Part shown: one piece after another, positions 8,729 through 18,970 of the stretch | Layout of the letters: each line of letters opens with the position of its first letter | Position numbering within the stretch: position 1 is the stretch's first letter | Source: Sphingomonadaceae bacterium | GTDB lineage: Bacteria; Pseudomonadota; Alphaproteobacteria; Sphingomonadales; Sphingomonadaceae | Reading direction: 5' to 3' | Length of the DNA: 64,000 nucleotides | Assembly (NCBI GenBank): GCA_025359445.1 | Contig: JANYGB010000044.1 | Coordinates: forward strand, 36,695-100,694 | The notes under the pieces: generated by a model | Database searches by the model: none | What the model was told of the DNA's origin: nothing | Seen by the model: only the letters and a program-made list of their open reading frames with translations | Program-made: the position numbers and the translations under genes

Positions 8729-9906
8729 GCTAGGGCCCGATCGTCTAAGGCGATGCCAATGCGGCGCACTGCTTCATCAAGTTGCGCTTCGCTCGCCGCG
8801 AAGCTGATGCGGAAGCCGTCATGGCCCCCGAAGGCCGAAGCGGCAACCACCGCGACGCCGTGATCAAGCAGGTGCAGGCACAGGGCTTCGTCGTCGGCGA
8901 AGCGGGCCATCAAGGGACTGGCATCGACCAGGCAATAAAAGGCACCATCGGGGCTGGGGGTGGAGAGGCCCGGTACCGCATTGATCGCTGCTACGACCCG
9001 GTCGCGGCGGCTGCGCATTATGCCGCACCAGTCGGCGAGGAAGTCCTGCGGCCCTTCGAGCGCTGCCACGGCAGCAGCCTGGCTGATCGAGCAAGGATTG
9101 CCCGACGAATGCGATTGCAGCTTGCCCATCGCCTTGATCAGCCACTCCGGCCCGGCAGCAAGGCCGATGCGGAAGCCGGTCATCGCGTGGCTTTTGGACA
9201 GACCCGATACGGTCAGTACCCGGTGAGCGAGGTCGTGGCAGACCGCCGCGATGGTCGCGTGCCGCCCGGGTAAATAGCGCAGCGGCGCGTAAATATCATC
9301 GGACATGACCACGATCTGCGGGTGCCGCACAAGCACTTGGCCCAATCCGCGCAGCTCCTCGGCCGAATAGACCGAGCCGGTCGGGTTGCCGGGGCTGTTG
9401 AGCAGCAGCCAGGCTGTTTTGGGCGTTATGGCGGCTTCAAGCTGCGCGGGCGTGATCCGGTAGCCACCAGCGGGCGTCGTTTCCAGCGGCACGACAGTAC
9501 CGCCGGTAAACCGAACGATCTCGGGATAGCTCACCCACCACGGCGCGGGGATCAGCACTTCGTCGCCCGGATCGAGCGTGGCGAGCAGCGCGTGGAAGAT
9601 CGCCTGCTTGCCGCCAGCGCTGACCATTGTTTGGCTGGCCGGTACGGACACGCCCAGATCGCGTTCGAAATGCAGCGCAGCGGCTTCGCGAAGGCGCTGC
9701 GTGCCCGATACGGCAGTGTATTTGGTTTGGCCCGCATCAAGCGCGGCTTTTGTCGCGGCGATCACATGCGCCGGGGTGGCGAAGTCGGGCTCACCGACCG
9801 ACAGCGAAATAATGTCCTTGCCTGCGGCCATCAATTCAAAGGCACGGTCCATCATCGCCGCGGTGCGCGATGGCGCGATCCGGCTGAGCGCCTGACTCAG
9901 TTTCAT
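8725..9906 (-). CDS. Pyridoxal-phosphate aminotransferase, aspartate aminotransferase type
   Basis: A 393-residue fold-type I aminotransferase. NSPGNPTG (170-177), the PLP-lysine K238 in SGLSKSHAMTGFRIG and the C-terminal GGHDGFRISFA are visible. Subgroup I aspartate aminotransferases look like this and some accept other acids. It overlaps pabBC upstream and the RluA gene downstream by four bases each. Specificity is not certain; aspartate/2-oxoglutarate is the most likely pair. Confidence 0.9.
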   Translation of the reverse strand: MKLSQALSRIAPSRTAAMMDRAFELMAAGKDIISLSVGEPDFATPAHVIAATKAALDAGQTKYTAVSGTQRLREAAALHFERDLGVSVPASQTMVSAGGKQAIFHALLATLDPGDEVLIPAPWWVSYPEIVRFTGGTVVPLETTPAGGYRITPAQLEAAITPKTAWLLLNSPGNPTGSVYSAEELRGLGQVLVRHPQIVVMSDDIYAPLRYLPGRHATIAAVCHDLAHRVLTVSGLSKSHAMTGFRIGLAAGPEWLIKAMGKLQSHSSGNPCSISQAAAVAALEGPQDFLADWCGIMRSRRDRVVAAINAVPGLSTPSPDGAFYCLVDASPLMARFADDEALCLHLLDHGVAVVAASAFGGHDGFRISFAASEAQLDEAVRRIGIALDDRALA

Positions 9907-11723
9907 AGCAGCACCGCCGGGATCAGTCCGCGCAGGGCGTTGCCAATCAGGAAGCCGCCGGAAAGGTCGGCCAGTGTCAGTTCGGCTTCGGCCGCGCGGC
10001 CTTGCGCGATCAGCGAGTGGCGCAGCACGCCGGGCAGCAGGCCGAGCGACGCAGGCGGCGTCAGCAACATACCATCGCGTTCGACGAACAGGTTGGTGAA
10101 AGTGCCTTCTGTCAGCAGCCCGTCATCGCGGATCAGCAGCGCCTCGCCAGCCCCTGCACCGCGCGCGGCGGCAAGCGCGGCTTCGTAGAAATGCCGGTCA
10201 CTGCTCTTGTGGCGCAGCCGCCAGTCGCCGCTATCGACCGGTAGCGGCAGCACCGCGCAAATCACCGGCTCTGTCAGCGGAGCGGGCAGTTCGCCAAGTT
10301 CAAGGCAATAGGCCCCGCCGCGCGAGACCAGCAGTCGCAGCCTGGCGGGCGCGTCAGCCTCGAAGCATAGCGCCTGGATCGCATTGCGCACCGCGTGGCG
10401 GTCAAACACCAACGCCAGCTCCTCGGCACTGGCCTTAATCCGTTCGAGATGCAGTTCGAGCAGCGGAACGCCTTCCTCTGGGGTGAAGCGCATCGTCTCG
10501 ATCAGGTCGCCGCCCCCTGCGGCGAGCCGCACAAATCCGCCCTTGACCAGGCATTCGCGCCATTCGGTCAGTACCTCGCTATCGGCAACGATGGCCGAGC
10601 CGACGCCCAGCACCGCGCGGCCGCGCTGGTTTTCACTCGGGGTCAGCCGCAGCGTCCGGATCGCGACATTGAACGCTGCGTCGGAAGTTCCATCAGCCGT
10701 GGCCGCATCGATCCGCCCGATCGCGCCGCAATAGGGCCCGCGCGCATCGCGTTCGGTCTGATCGATCAGCTCCATCGCGCGGATTTTGGGAGCGCCGGTG
10801 ATCGAGCCGCACGGGAACAGCGCGCGCAGCATGTCGACTGCGGTGGTGGCTTCAGTGAGCTTGGCGCGCACGGTGGTGACCATCTGGTGGACCGTCGGAT
10901 AAGTCTCGACCGCAAAGGCATTCTCGACCTTGACGCTGCCCGGCTCGGCCACCCGGCTAAGGTCGTTGCGCAGCAGGTCGACGATCATCAGGTTCTCGGC
11001 GCGGTCCTTGTCCGACCTTTCGAGCTCGGCCTTGAGCGCTGCGTCATCGGCCGCATCGCGCCCGCGCGGACGCGTGCCTTTCATCGGCTTGACCAGCGCC
11101 GCGCCATCACGGCTGGCAAAGAACAATTCGGGCGAAAAACTTAACAGCCAGTGCGACCCATCGAATACCACCCCGCCATAGCCCGCGCCTGACGCTGGCC
11201 GCGCGGCGGCATACAGCGCGAGCGGATCGCCGCGATAAGATCCCGCCAATGCGAAAGTCAGGTTGGCCTGATAGATATCGCCGGCCGCGATCCGTTCCTG
11301 TAGCGCGGCAAAGGCCAGGGCATAGCCGCCCGCCGAGAGCTGCGGATCGAGCGGGCCGATTTGCGCCGGTCCCGCTGCCGCTCCGCTGGCCTGCGCGGCC
11401 AGCCACGCGGGAACTTCGTTAGCGGCCAATTCGCGGTAGTTCTCGAACGCGCCGAACCACACCAGCGGGCCGGTCGCGCCGGTGCGGGGGGGTGCCAGTC
11501 CGGCCAGCTTCGGCTCGAGCGCCAGCCCGGCTTCATAGGCGAGGTATCCGGCCATATGCTGGCCGCCGCTTTGCAGTGCAGCGATGCGTTCAAGCGCGGG
11601 CAGCACTTCATCCACCGTCCGCGCCACTACGACCTCGCACGGGCTTTCATAAAGCCGCGCCGGGCTGGCTCCGTCTGGCCGGGCATCGTCGAGCAGGATG
11701 AAGGGAGCGTGCATCGCGGGCAC
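9903..11723 (-). CDS. pabB: Fused aminodeoxychorismate synthase component I and lyase (PabBC)
   Basis: A 606-residue fusion that makes p-aminobenzoate for folate. Residues 1-395 are the chorismate-using PabB domain: PMKGTRPRGRD near 213, RAENLMIVDLLRND near 241, and PCGSITGAPKIRAMELI at 304-320. Residues about 405-606 are the PabC lyase, a fold-type IV PLP enzyme with the K of LRHKSSDRHFYE and EGTFTNLFVE. The glutamine amidotransferase (PabA) is not in the window. The start lies in the divergent region shared with the HerA-like gene; M4 at 11714 is a possible alternative start. Confidence 0.93.
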   Translation of the reverse strand: MPAMHAPFILLDDARPDGASPARLYESPCEVVVARTVDEVLPALERIAALQSGGQHMAGYLAYEAGLALEPKLAGLAPPRTGATGPLVWFGAFENYRELAANEVPAWLAAQASGAAAGPAQIGPLDPQLSAGGYALAFAALQERIAAGDIYQANLTFALAGSYRGDPLALYAAARPASGAGYGGVVFDGSHWLLSFSPELFFASRDGAALVKPMKGTRPRGRDAADDAALKAELERSDKDRAENLMIVDLLRNDLSRVAEPGSVKVENAFAVETYPTVHQMVTTVRAKLTEATTAVDMLRALFPCGSITGAPKIRAMELIDQTERDARGPYCGAIGRIDAATADGTSDAAFNVAIRTLRLTPSENQRGRAVLGVGSAIVADSEVLTEWRECLVKGGFVRLAAGGGDLIETMRFTPEEGVPLLELHLERIKASAEELALVFDRHAVRNAIQALCFEADAPARLRLLVSRGGAYCLELGELPAPLTEPVICAVLPLPVDSGDWRLRHKSSDRHFYEAALAAARGAGAGEALLIRDDGLLTEGTFTNLFVERDGMLLTPPASLGLLPGVLRHSLIAQGRAAEAELTLADLSGGFLIGNALRGLIPAVLL

Positions 11724-11823
11724 CTCTAGCCGCGCTTGGCAGGAGTTGCAAAAGCTGCTCGCTTGGCGGCCACGTGCGTTCTATTCGCACCCAGGCGGCA
11801 ACGAGTGCAGGAGTGGTTTGCGG

Positions 11824-13398
11824 GTGGAAAATATCTACGTCGGACTGGCCGACAACGGCGAGCGCCAAACCTTGCGGCTGGGCATGGCCAATCGCCACGG
11901 CTTGGTCGCGGGCGCGACCGGCACCGGCAAGACCGTCACTCTACAGACCATCGCCGAGCAGTTTTCGTCCGACGGGGTGCCGATGTTCCTGGCTGACGTG
12001 AAGGGCGACTTGTCGGGCATCTGCATGCCCGGCAGCGACTGTTTCGCGCACGCCGATGCGATTGCGCAGCGGGTTGCCGATCTTGCCATCGCCGACTTTG
12101 CTTACCGCGATAACCCGGCGGTGTTCTGGGACTTGTATGGGGAAAAGGGCCACCCGATCCGCACGACCGTATCGGAGATGGGCCCGCTGCTGCTGTCGCG
12201 CTTGCTCGATCTCAACGAAACGCAGGAAGGCGTGCTCTCGATCGTGTTCAAATGGGCCGATGACAACCAGCTACTGTTGCTCGATTTCGGCGATTTGCAG
12301 CAGGCCCTGATCGCTTGCGCGGACCGGGCGAGCGAGTTGACCACCACGTACGGCAATATTTCGCGCGCCAGCGTTGGGACGATCCAGCGCCAATTGCTCG
12401 CCTTCGAAGGCCAGGGCGCGGACAAGTTCTTTGGCGAACCCGCGTTCGAGATCAACGACTTCTTGCGCTGCGATGCGAGCGGCAAGGGGATCATCAACAT
12501 TCTTGCCGCCGACCAGCTGCTGCGCAGCCCCAAGCTTTACGCAACCTTCCTGCTGTGGCTGCTGTCCGAGCTGTTCGAAGCGCTGCCCGAGCTGGGCGAT
12601 CCCGAAAAACCCCGGTTAGTGTTCTTTTTTGATGAAGCGCATCTGTTGTTTGACGACGCCCCGCAGGCGCTGTTCGACAAAGTCGAGCAAGTGGTGCGGC
12701 TGATCCGCTCCAAAGGGGTAGGGGTCTATTTCATCACTCAGAACCCGGTCGACATCCCCGAAAAGATCGCCGGGCAACTCGGCAATCGCGTGCAGCACGC
12801 CTTGCGCGCATTCACCCCGCGCGATCAGCGTGCGATCCGCGCCATGGCCGATACGTTCCGGATCAATCCTGCGCTCGATGTCGCGGCGGTGATTACCCAG
12901 CTCAAGGTCGGCGAGGCGCTGGTTTCGATGCTCGACGATGATGGCGCGCCGACGGTGGTCCAGCGCACCCTGATTGCGCCGCCGCGTTCAAGGCTTGGTC
13001 CGGTGACCGAGCAGGAGCGCGCAATCATCCAGTCGGCCAGCCCGTTCGGCGACAAATACGATACCCCGGTCAACCGCGAGAGTGCCGCCGAGGTGCTCGC
13101 GCAGAAGGCCCATGATGCAGTGGCAGCGGCGGGGGTGGTCGATATTCAGGGTCCGGCGGTCCAGCGGGCGCAGCCGCGCGCGACCCCCAGCATGTGGGAG
13201 CGCGCGGGCAAGGCGGCCTTCGGCGCGGCGGCGGCCTCGGCTGGGACCATGGTGGCGCGGCGTATGATCGGGCGGCGCTCGACCGCGAAGATCGGCGCCT
13301 CGGCGGCAAGCGCGGCGGCCGGCGCAATCGGCACCGCGCTTGGTGGGGCCATGCTGGGCCGGTTCGCGCGCGGATTGCTGGGCGGGTTGTTGCGGTAA
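11824..13398 (+). CDS. HerA-like ATPase, DUF853 family
   Basis: About 524 residues with Walker A GATGTGKT at 30-37 and Walker B LVFFFDEAH around 265-273; it ends in a Gly/Ala-rich segment with AAASAGTMVARRMIGRR. The frame is open from 11698, but that would run into the divergent pabBC start. GTG at 11824 has GCAGGAG ten bases upstream and yields ENIYVGLADNGE, the normal family N-terminus, so it is preferred. HerA-type proteins are DNA-translocating AAA ATPases; this stand-alone branch is widespread and its role is poorly known. No NurA-like nuclease lies next to it. Confidence 0.85.
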   Translation: MENIYVGLADNGERQTLRLGMANRHGLVAGATGTGKTVTLQTIAEQFSSDGVPMFLADVKGDLSGICMPGSDCFAHADAIAQRVADLAIADFAYRDNPAVFWDLYGEKGHPIRTTVSEMGPLLLSRLLDLNETQEGVLSIVFKWADDNQLLLLDFGDLQQALIACADRASELTTTYGNISRASVGTIQRQLLAFEGQGADKFFGEPAFEINDFLRCDASGKGIINILAADQLLRSPKLYATFLLWLLSELFEALPELGDPEKPRLVFFFDEAHLLFDDAPQALFDKVEQVVRLIRSKGVGVYFITQNPVDIPEKIAGQLGNRVQHALRAFTPRDQRAIRAMADTFRINPALDVAAVITQLKVGEALVSMLDDDGAPTVVQRTLIAPPRSRLGPVTEQERAIIQSASPFGDKYDTPVNRESAAEVLAQKAHDAVAAAGVVDIQGPAVQRAQPRATPSMWERAGKAAFGAAAASAGTMVARRMIGRRSTAKIGASAASAAAGAIGTALGGAMLGRFARGLLGGLLR

Positions 13399-13503
13399 CC
13401 CGTCACTGGTCGGGTGCAGTCTGCGCTTGGTCGAACCTTAGGCTCATTACGGCCGGGTTTGGGCTGTGAGGCCATAAAACATAAGGTTGCCACCGGAGTA
13501 CTC

Positions 13504-16164
13504 ATGCGCACATTACTGCTTGCCGCCACTTGCTTGTCATTCGCGCTGTCTGCGCCGCTGCTGGGCGATGCCCCTGCGCTCGATCCTGCCGCCGCAATCG
13601 CGCCCATTCCGCTCGGCAAGCTGACCGATGCAGTGCGCCCGGTGGCTTACCGGCTCGACCTGATGGTCGATCCCGCGCGCGATGATTTTTCCGGTCACGT
13701 CGAAATCGACACCACGCTGAAGGCGCCGAGCAGCTACGTCGATCTCCACGGCCGCGGGCTCAAAATGAGCAAGGCTGTGGCCATGGCCGGCGGGCAGACC
13801 TTTACCGGACAGTGGCACGAAATCGAAGCCAGCGGGGTCGCGCGGCTGGTGTTTGATCGCGCCTTGCCTGCCGGTCCGGTGACGTTCAGCTTCGATTATC
13901 AAGCCCCGTTCGGGAGCGGCCCGGCGGGCTTGTTCCACGTCAAGGTCGGCGATGAGTGGTACAGCTGGTCCCAGTTTGAATCGATTGATGCCCGCGCGGC
14001 CTATCCCGGTTTCGATGAACCCGGCTTCAAGGTGCCGTTTACGGTGACACTGCGGACCAAGCCGGGCCAGATGGCGGTGAGTAATGCGCCCGAGGTCTCG
14101 GTGACCACCGAGAATGGTCTGGCGGTGCACCGCTTTGCGCCCACATTGCCGCTGCCAACCTATCTGGTGGCGATGATGGTCGGGCCGTTTGTGGCGATCG
14201 AAGGCGCGGTTCCCGCCACCCCGCAGCGCGCCAAGCCGCTGCCGGTGCGGATCATCACGACCAAGGAAAATGCCGGGAAGACCGCTTTCGCGCTGGACGG
14301 CACCAAGGGCATTGTCACGCATCTCGAGCGGTATTTCAATCAAGCGTTCCCCTATCCCAAGCTCGACCAGATCACCTCGCCGATCATGCCGGGTGCGATG
14401 GAAAACGCCGGGGCCGATCTGTACGCCGATCCGATCCTGGTGCTCGATGATGCGGCCAGCACCGGCCACAAGCGCACTTTCGGCATGGTGGTTTCGCACG
14501 AGTTGTCGCACCAGTGGTTCGGCGATCTTGTCACCCCTGCCTGGTGGGACGATATCTGGCTGAACGAAAGCTTTGCCAATTGGATGGGCTTTCGTATCGG
14601 CAATGAATGGCGGCCCGAGCTTAACATCAAGGCGGGCGCGCTCGCCGAAGGGTTCACCGCGATGCGCACCGATGCGCTGGTTGCCGGGCGCGCAATCCAT
14701 CAGCCAATCCCGACCAATGCCCAGATCGACGAGGCGTTCGATTCAATCACATACGGCAAAGGTGGTCACGTCGTGGCGATGATCGCGGGTTATATGGGTG
14801 ACGACAAGTTCCGCGCCGGGGTGCGCAGCTACATGGCGGCGCATCTTTATGGTAACGCCACCAGCACCGATTTCTTTGCGGCAATGGCGCAGGTTTCGGG
14901 GGATCTGCGCATCGTCCCCGCGATGCAGAGCTTCACCGACCAGCAAGGCGTGCCCTTGGTCACATTCACCCCCGGGCCCAAGGGCAGTTTCCGGGTGACG
15001 CAGAGCCGTTATGCGATGCTCGGGGCCAATGCTCCCGCTGAGCATTGGGGCGTGCCGCTGTGTGTGCGCCGAGCTGCGGGGGTGAAGCAATGCCAGTTGC
15101 TGGCGGCGACCACCGGCACGGTAACCTTGCGCGGCTCTGGCCCGATTATCCCGAATGTTGGCGGCACTGGTTATTACCGGTTTGAACTGCCGGCGCGCGA
15201 TTGGGACCAACTGATCGCGATCGCCGGACAATTGCCGGGGGGAGAGGCGCAGGCATTGGCCGATTCTCTTTATGCCAGCTTCCGGGCCGGGCGCGCGAGC
15301 CCCGACCAGTTGATCGCCGGCGCGCAGCAACTGACGCTCAATCCAGATAGTTACGCCAGCAAGGCGGGGATGGATACGCTTGAAATCCTCGCCAACGCTG
15401 GGATCTTCTCGCCCGCAGGCGAGGCCGGGTACCGCCATCTGATCGAACGGATCTACCGTCCCAAGCTCAAAGCGATGGGCTTTACCCCGCGCACCGCCGC
15501 TTACGCCGGTGAGGACCCCGAAAAATCGCAACAGCGCGAACAGACGGTGGAACAGCTGGCGCTGACCGCGCGTGACCCCGTGCTGCGCGGCCAGCTTGGC
15601 AGCGCCGGGCGGGCGTACCTTGCGGGCGATAGCGCAGCGCTTGATCCGGCCTGGTTCGGCGCAGCCTTCTCCGTCATTCTCGATGAGGATGGGCTTGCTG
15701 GCGCCAAGAAGCTCGCCGAGCGGGGCCTGGCGTCGCAAGATCCGCTGCTACGACCGGCCGCGCTGTATTCGGTGGCCGGCTCGGGCAATCCCGACATCGC
15801 CAACTGGGTGCTGAGCAGTTTCAGCGATGCGCGGCTGCGGCGCAGCGAGCGGCTCGGCTTGGTCCGCGCGGTAATCTCCGAGAAAGGCACCCGCGACATG
15901 GGCTTTGAATGGCTCAAGGTGCACTTTGACGAACTGGCGAACGGCGGCGGCGGAATCTTTTTCACCGCCGGATTGCCGCGCACCGTGGGCGGATATTGCT
16001 CAGCGGCGCGCGCCGATGAAATCGCCGCGCTGCTCGGGCCGCGACTGGCAGGCAAGACCGGGTCGCTGGAACTCGCCCGGACGATCGAACGGGTGCGCAG
16101 CTGCGGCGTGTTGAAGGACGCGCGCAGCGCGGAGCTTTCGGCGGCGTTGGCGAAATTTACCTGA
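13504..16164 (+). CDS. Exported M1-family aminopeptidase
   Basis: An 886-residue zinc metallopeptidase that removes N-terminal residues from peptides. Its signal peptide runs MRTLLLAATCLSFALSAPLLG. The exopeptidase motif GAMEN is at 297-301, and the zinc site HELSH at 332-336 is followed by E355 in LNESFANW at the family spacing. The C-terminal half is the helical ERAP1-like domain. GGAG lies seven bases before the ATG at 13504; the open frame upstream (from 13414) lacks a signal peptide and is not used. Cell location is predicted to be the periplasm. Confidence 0.93.
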   Translation: MRTLLLAATCLSFALSAPLLGDAPALDPAAAIAPIPLGKLTDAVRPVAYRLDLMVDPARDDFSGHVEIDTTLKAPSSYVDLHGRGLKMSKAVAMAGGQTFTGQWHEIEASGVARLVFDRALPAGPVTFSFDYQAPFGSGPAGLFHVKVGDEWYSWSQFESIDARAAYPGFDEPGFKVPFTVTLRTKPGQMAVSNAPEVSVTTENGLAVHRFAPTLPLPTYLVAMMVGPFVAIEGAVPATPQRAKPLPVRIITTKENAGKTAFALDGTKGIVTHLERYFNQAFPYPKLDQITSPIMPGAMENAGADLYADPILVLDDAASTGHKRTFGMVVSHELSHQWFGDLVTPAWWDDIWLNESFANWMGFRIGNEWRPELNIKAGALAEGFTAMRTDALVAGRAIHQPIPTNAQIDEAFDSITYGKGGHVVAMIAGYMGDDKFRAGVRSYMAAHLYGNATSTDFFAAMAQVSGDLRIVPAMQSFTDQQGVPLVTFTPGPKGSFRVTQSRYAMLGANAPAEHWGVPLCVRRAAGVKQCQLLAATTGTVTLRGSGPIIPNVGGTGYYRFELPARDWDQLIAIAGQLPGGEAQALADSLYASFRAGRASPDQLIAGAQQLTLNPDSYASKAGMDTLEILANAGIFSPAGEAGYRHLIERIYRPKLKAMGFTPRTAAYAGEDPEKSQQREQTVEQLALTARDPVLRGQLGSAGRAYLAGDSAALDPAWFGAAFSVILDEDGLAGAKKLAERGLASQDPLLRPAALYSVAGSGNPDIANWVLSSFSDARLRRSERLGLVRAVISEKGTRDMGFEWLKVHFDELANGGGGIFFTAGLPRTVGGYCSAARADEIAALLGPRLAGKTGSLELARTIERVRSCGVLKDARSAELSAALAKFT

Positions 16165-16173
16165 GCGCCGAAT

Positions 16174-17583
16174 TCACTTAAGGGGAAGCCTCAGCTCGGC
16201 GGTCAGGCCATTAACCTGGCCGTCTGCGCCGCTACGGTTGACCAGCTTGAGCATGCCGCCGTGCTGGTCGGCGATGGCGCGGGCGAGGGTCAACCCCAGC
16301 CCGGCGCCGCCGGTGCCGCTGTTGCGCGACGGGTCGCCGCGGGTGAACGGCTCGAGCATCCGGGCGATCTGATCGGCAGGGATCCCGGGGCCGTCGTCCT
16401 CGATCCGGATCACGGCGCAGGCCCCTTCGCGCGCAAGAGTAATGCGGGCTTCCTTGCCGTAGCGCAGCGCATTGACCGTGAGGTTGCGCACCGCACGGCG
16501 CAGCCAGGTGGCGCGCAGCGGCAGCACGATCCGCTCGCTCGCCGGGGCAAAGGTTACCGGCTCACCCATGTCCTCGAATTCTTCGGCGACTTGCCCGACC
16601 AGCGCGCCCAGTTCGGCTGGCTCCAACGGATCGCTCGGCCGGCCAACCCGGGCAAGCGAAAGGATATCGTCGAGCGAGCGGGTTATATCTTCGATCGTGC
16701 GGGCCATCTTGGCGCGTTCGGTATCGTCCTCGACGCTCTCGATCCGGACCCGCAGCGCTGCCAGCGGGGTCTTGAGATCATGCCCGATCGCGCCGAGCAT
16801 CACGTCCTTTTCATCGAGCATCGCCGATAATCGCGCTTCCATTGCATTGTGCGCGGTGATCAGGCGGCGCAAATCATCGGGGCCGCGCGGTGCGAGCGGG
16901 CCATCGGCATCCTGCTTGGCGGCGAACCGTTCGAGCCGGGAGGTCAGCGCGGCCAGCGGCTTGGTGATCTGGCCGAGGATCAGCGCGATCGCGCCGAACA
17001 ACAGCGCGAAAAGGAGCAGCGTCTGCCCCATCAGCGTGACCAGCAGTCCCCGGTCGGTCGGCGGGATTGGCAACCGCACCACAATCCAGCCGCCGCCCTG
17101 CGCCAACTCAACCCCCGCGATCATCACTTCGCGCGGCACCGGGGGGGCGTGTTGCCCCAGCACTTGCGCGCGCCGCGCGGCGCGGCGGGCCAGGCGCACG
17201 TCGCCCGTGGCCGGGCGGCGCAGCACCACCACCTGCATCGCGGCAACACCCTGTCCGGCTAGTATTTCGCGCAGTTCGGCTTCAGCCTTGGGGCTGCGCA
17301 AATCGCCCGGTTGCAGCGGCGCGGCGGGCATGTGCTCGACCTGCAATTGCCGCGCGGCATCATAGGATCCGGCGGGGTGCGGACCCAGCATCGCCTCATC
17401 GTGATTGGCCGCGAACAGCCGCATCGCCGCACCGTGAACCAAGGCGGCTTCGCGCCGCTCGGTCTGTGCGCGGTACAGCAAGACTGCGCTGATACCTTGG
17501 GCAAGCAGCAGCGCTACTGCCACTGCCAGCAGCAATTGGCCGCGCAGACTGCGCGGCAGCAGCCGAGCCAAGGCGCGCGGCAT
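16174..17583 (-). CDS. Membrane sensor histidine kinase
   Basis: A 469-residue sensor: first membrane helix at about 15-37, a periplasmic loop, second helix at about 180-204, HAMP at about 205-255, then HisKA with H268 in GAIGHDLKTPLAALR. The ATPase domain shows the N box (RNLTVNALRYGK), IEDDGPGIP and the GTGGAGLGL lid. EnvZ-like kinases carry the same HDLKTP signature. It starts on the last base of the response-regulator gene, so the two are coupled. The signal is unknown. The 3' end faces the M1 peptidase. Confidence 0.92.
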   Translation of the reverse strand: MPRALARLLPRSLRGQLLLAVAVALLLAQGISAVLLYRAQTERREAALVHGAAMRLFAANHDEAMLGPHPAGSYDAARQLQVEHMPAAPLQPGDLRSPKAEAELREILAGQGVAAMQVVVLRRPATGDVRLARRAARRAQVLGQHAPPVPREVMIAGVELAQGGGWIVVRLPIPPTDRGLLVTLMGQTLLLFALLFGAIALILGQITKPLAALTSRLERFAAKQDADGPLAPRGPDDLRRLITAHNAMEARLSAMLDEKDVMLGAIGHDLKTPLAALRVRIESVEDDTERAKMARTIEDITRSLDDILSLARVGRPSDPLEPAELGALVGQVAEEFEDMGEPVTFAPASERIVLPLRATWLRRAVRNLTVNALRYGKEARITLAREGACAVIRIEDDGPGIPADQIARMLEPFTRGDPSRNSGTGGAGLGLTLARAIADQHGGMLKLVNRSGADGQVNGLTAELRLPLK

Positions 17584-18311
17584 CAGGAAGCGCGGACCCG
17601 GAGCACATCAGCAGCGAGCATGTAGCCGCCGCCCCAGACGGTCTGGATCAGCACCGGGTTGCGATTATCGGTTTCGATTTTGCGGCGCAGACGGCTGACC
17701 TGGTTATCGACCGCGCGGTCGAACAGATGCGCCTCGCGGCCCTGCACCAAGTCGAGCAGCCGGTCGCGGTCCAGCACCAGGCGCGGGTGTTCGAGGAATG
17801 CCAGCAGCAAGCGGAACTCGGCCGAGGAGATCGAGACCATCGCGCCCTCGGGATCGGTCAGGCGGCGCTTGAGCGGATCGAGCCGCCAACCTTCGAATTC
17901 GAACAGTTCGTCATCGGCGATCGGAGCGGCACCTTTGGCGCTGCGGCGCAGTACCGAGCGGATCCGCGCGACCAGCTCGCGCGGTTCGAACGGTTTGACC
18001 ACGTAATCGTCGGCGCCGATCTCAAGCCCGACGATCCGGTCAGTGGCCTCGCCGCGCGCGGTCAGAAAAATGGTCGGTATTGCGTGAGTTTCAGTCAGGT
18101 GGCGGCACAGCGACAGCCCGTCCTCGCCCGGCATCATAATGTCGAGCAGGACCAGTTCGACTTGCTCGGTTTTGAGCACCGCGCGCGCCTGCGCCGCGCT
18201 GTTAGCCTGGACAACGCTGAACCCCTGGCGGACAAGATAGTCGGCCAGGGGTTCGCGCAGGGCTGCTTCGTCATCGACCAGAAGCAAGCGGGTGGTGGCA
18301 GCCTGATCCAT
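17583..18311 (-). CDS. OmpR-family response regulator
   Basis: A 242-residue regulator: receiver domain with phospho-acceptor D57 in LVLLDIMMPGEDG and the conserved K in DYVVKPFEPREL, then a winged-helix output domain with FDRAVDNQVSRLRRKI and TVWGGGYML. It directly precedes and overlaps its sensor kinase by one base. Target genes are not known; the nearby EF-hand gene is transcribed in the same direction just upstream and is a plausible member of the unit. Confidence 0.94.
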   Translation of the reverse strand: MDQAATTRLLLVDDEAALREPLADYLVRQGFSVVQANSAAQARAVLKTEQVELVLLDIMMPGEDGLSLCRHLTETHAIPTIFLTARGEATDRIVGLEIGADDYVVKPFEPRELVARIRSVLRRSAKGAAPIADDELFEFEGWRLDPLKRRLTDPEGAMVSISSAEFRLLLAFLEHPRLVLDRDRLLDLVQGREAHLFDRAVDNQVSRLRRKIETDNRNPVLIQTVWGGGYMLAADVLRVRAS

Positions 18312-18332
18312 TCAAGGTTTGCCGGTCTTGGC

Positions 18333-18941
18333 TCAGTTGGCCGGCGGCGGGGGCGGCATATCGCCCATCGGCCCGTCGCCCATCTGGTGGTCGCGATTGT
18401 TGCCGCCGTGGCGCATGCCGCTCATTTTTTCACGCGCGGCCTTGCGTTCGGCCTGGGTCACCTGGCCATCGTGGTTGGCGTCCATCATGGCGAAGTGCTG
18501 CGAGTGCGCGGCCAGAAATTCATCGCGGCTGACTGCACCATCCTTGTTGGTATCGGCCATCTTCAGCATCATCATGCCGCCGTGACCGCCAGCTGAACCG
18601 CCTTCACGGCCGCCGCGATGCTTTCCTTGGCCGGCCGCTTCATCGCCGCCGGGACCGCGCTGATGCGCTGCCATGACTTCATCGCGCGACAATGCGTCAT
18701 CGTGATTGGCATCGGCCCGGTCGAACATCTGGCCTTCGTGCGCTGCCCGGTCGGCGGCATCGAGTTTGCCGTCGTGGTTGACGTCCAGCTTGTCGAACAT
18801 AGCAGCGCCTTTGGCCTGAAATTCGGCCTTGGTCATGGTCTTGTCGCCCAGCGGATCGCCGCCGGGCATGCCGTCTTGCGCGTAAGCCGCGCCGGCGAGG
18901 CCGAGGGCCAGCGCCGACAGGCCGATCAGTGTCTTCTTCAT
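18333..18941 (-). CDS. Exported protein with four EF-hand calcium-binding motifs
   Basis: A 202-residue protein with a signal peptide (MKKTLIGLSALALGLAGAAYAQ). Four EF-hand loops are readable: DVNHDGKLDAAD, DANHDDALSRDE, DTNKDGAVSRDE and DANHDGQVTQAE. The linker between loops two and three is Gly- and His-rich. GGAG lies eight bases before the ATG at 18941; upstream in-frame starts lack a signal peptide. It is 21 bases upstream of the two-component genes on the same strand. Periplasmic calcium binding is likely; a partner is not evident. Confidence 0.88.
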   Translation of the reverse strand: MKKTLIGLSALALGLAGAAYAQDGMPGGDPLGDKTMTKAEFQAKGAAMFDKLDVNHDGKLDAADRAAHEGQMFDRADANHDDALSRDEVMAAHQRGPGGDEAAGQGKHRGGREGGSAGGHGGMMMLKMADTNKDGAVSRDEFLAAHSQHFAMMDANHDGQVTQAERKAAREKMSGMRHGGNNRDHQMGDGPMGDMPPPPPAN

Positions 18942-18970
18942 GCGAACTTCTCCTGTGTCCCGGATATGGT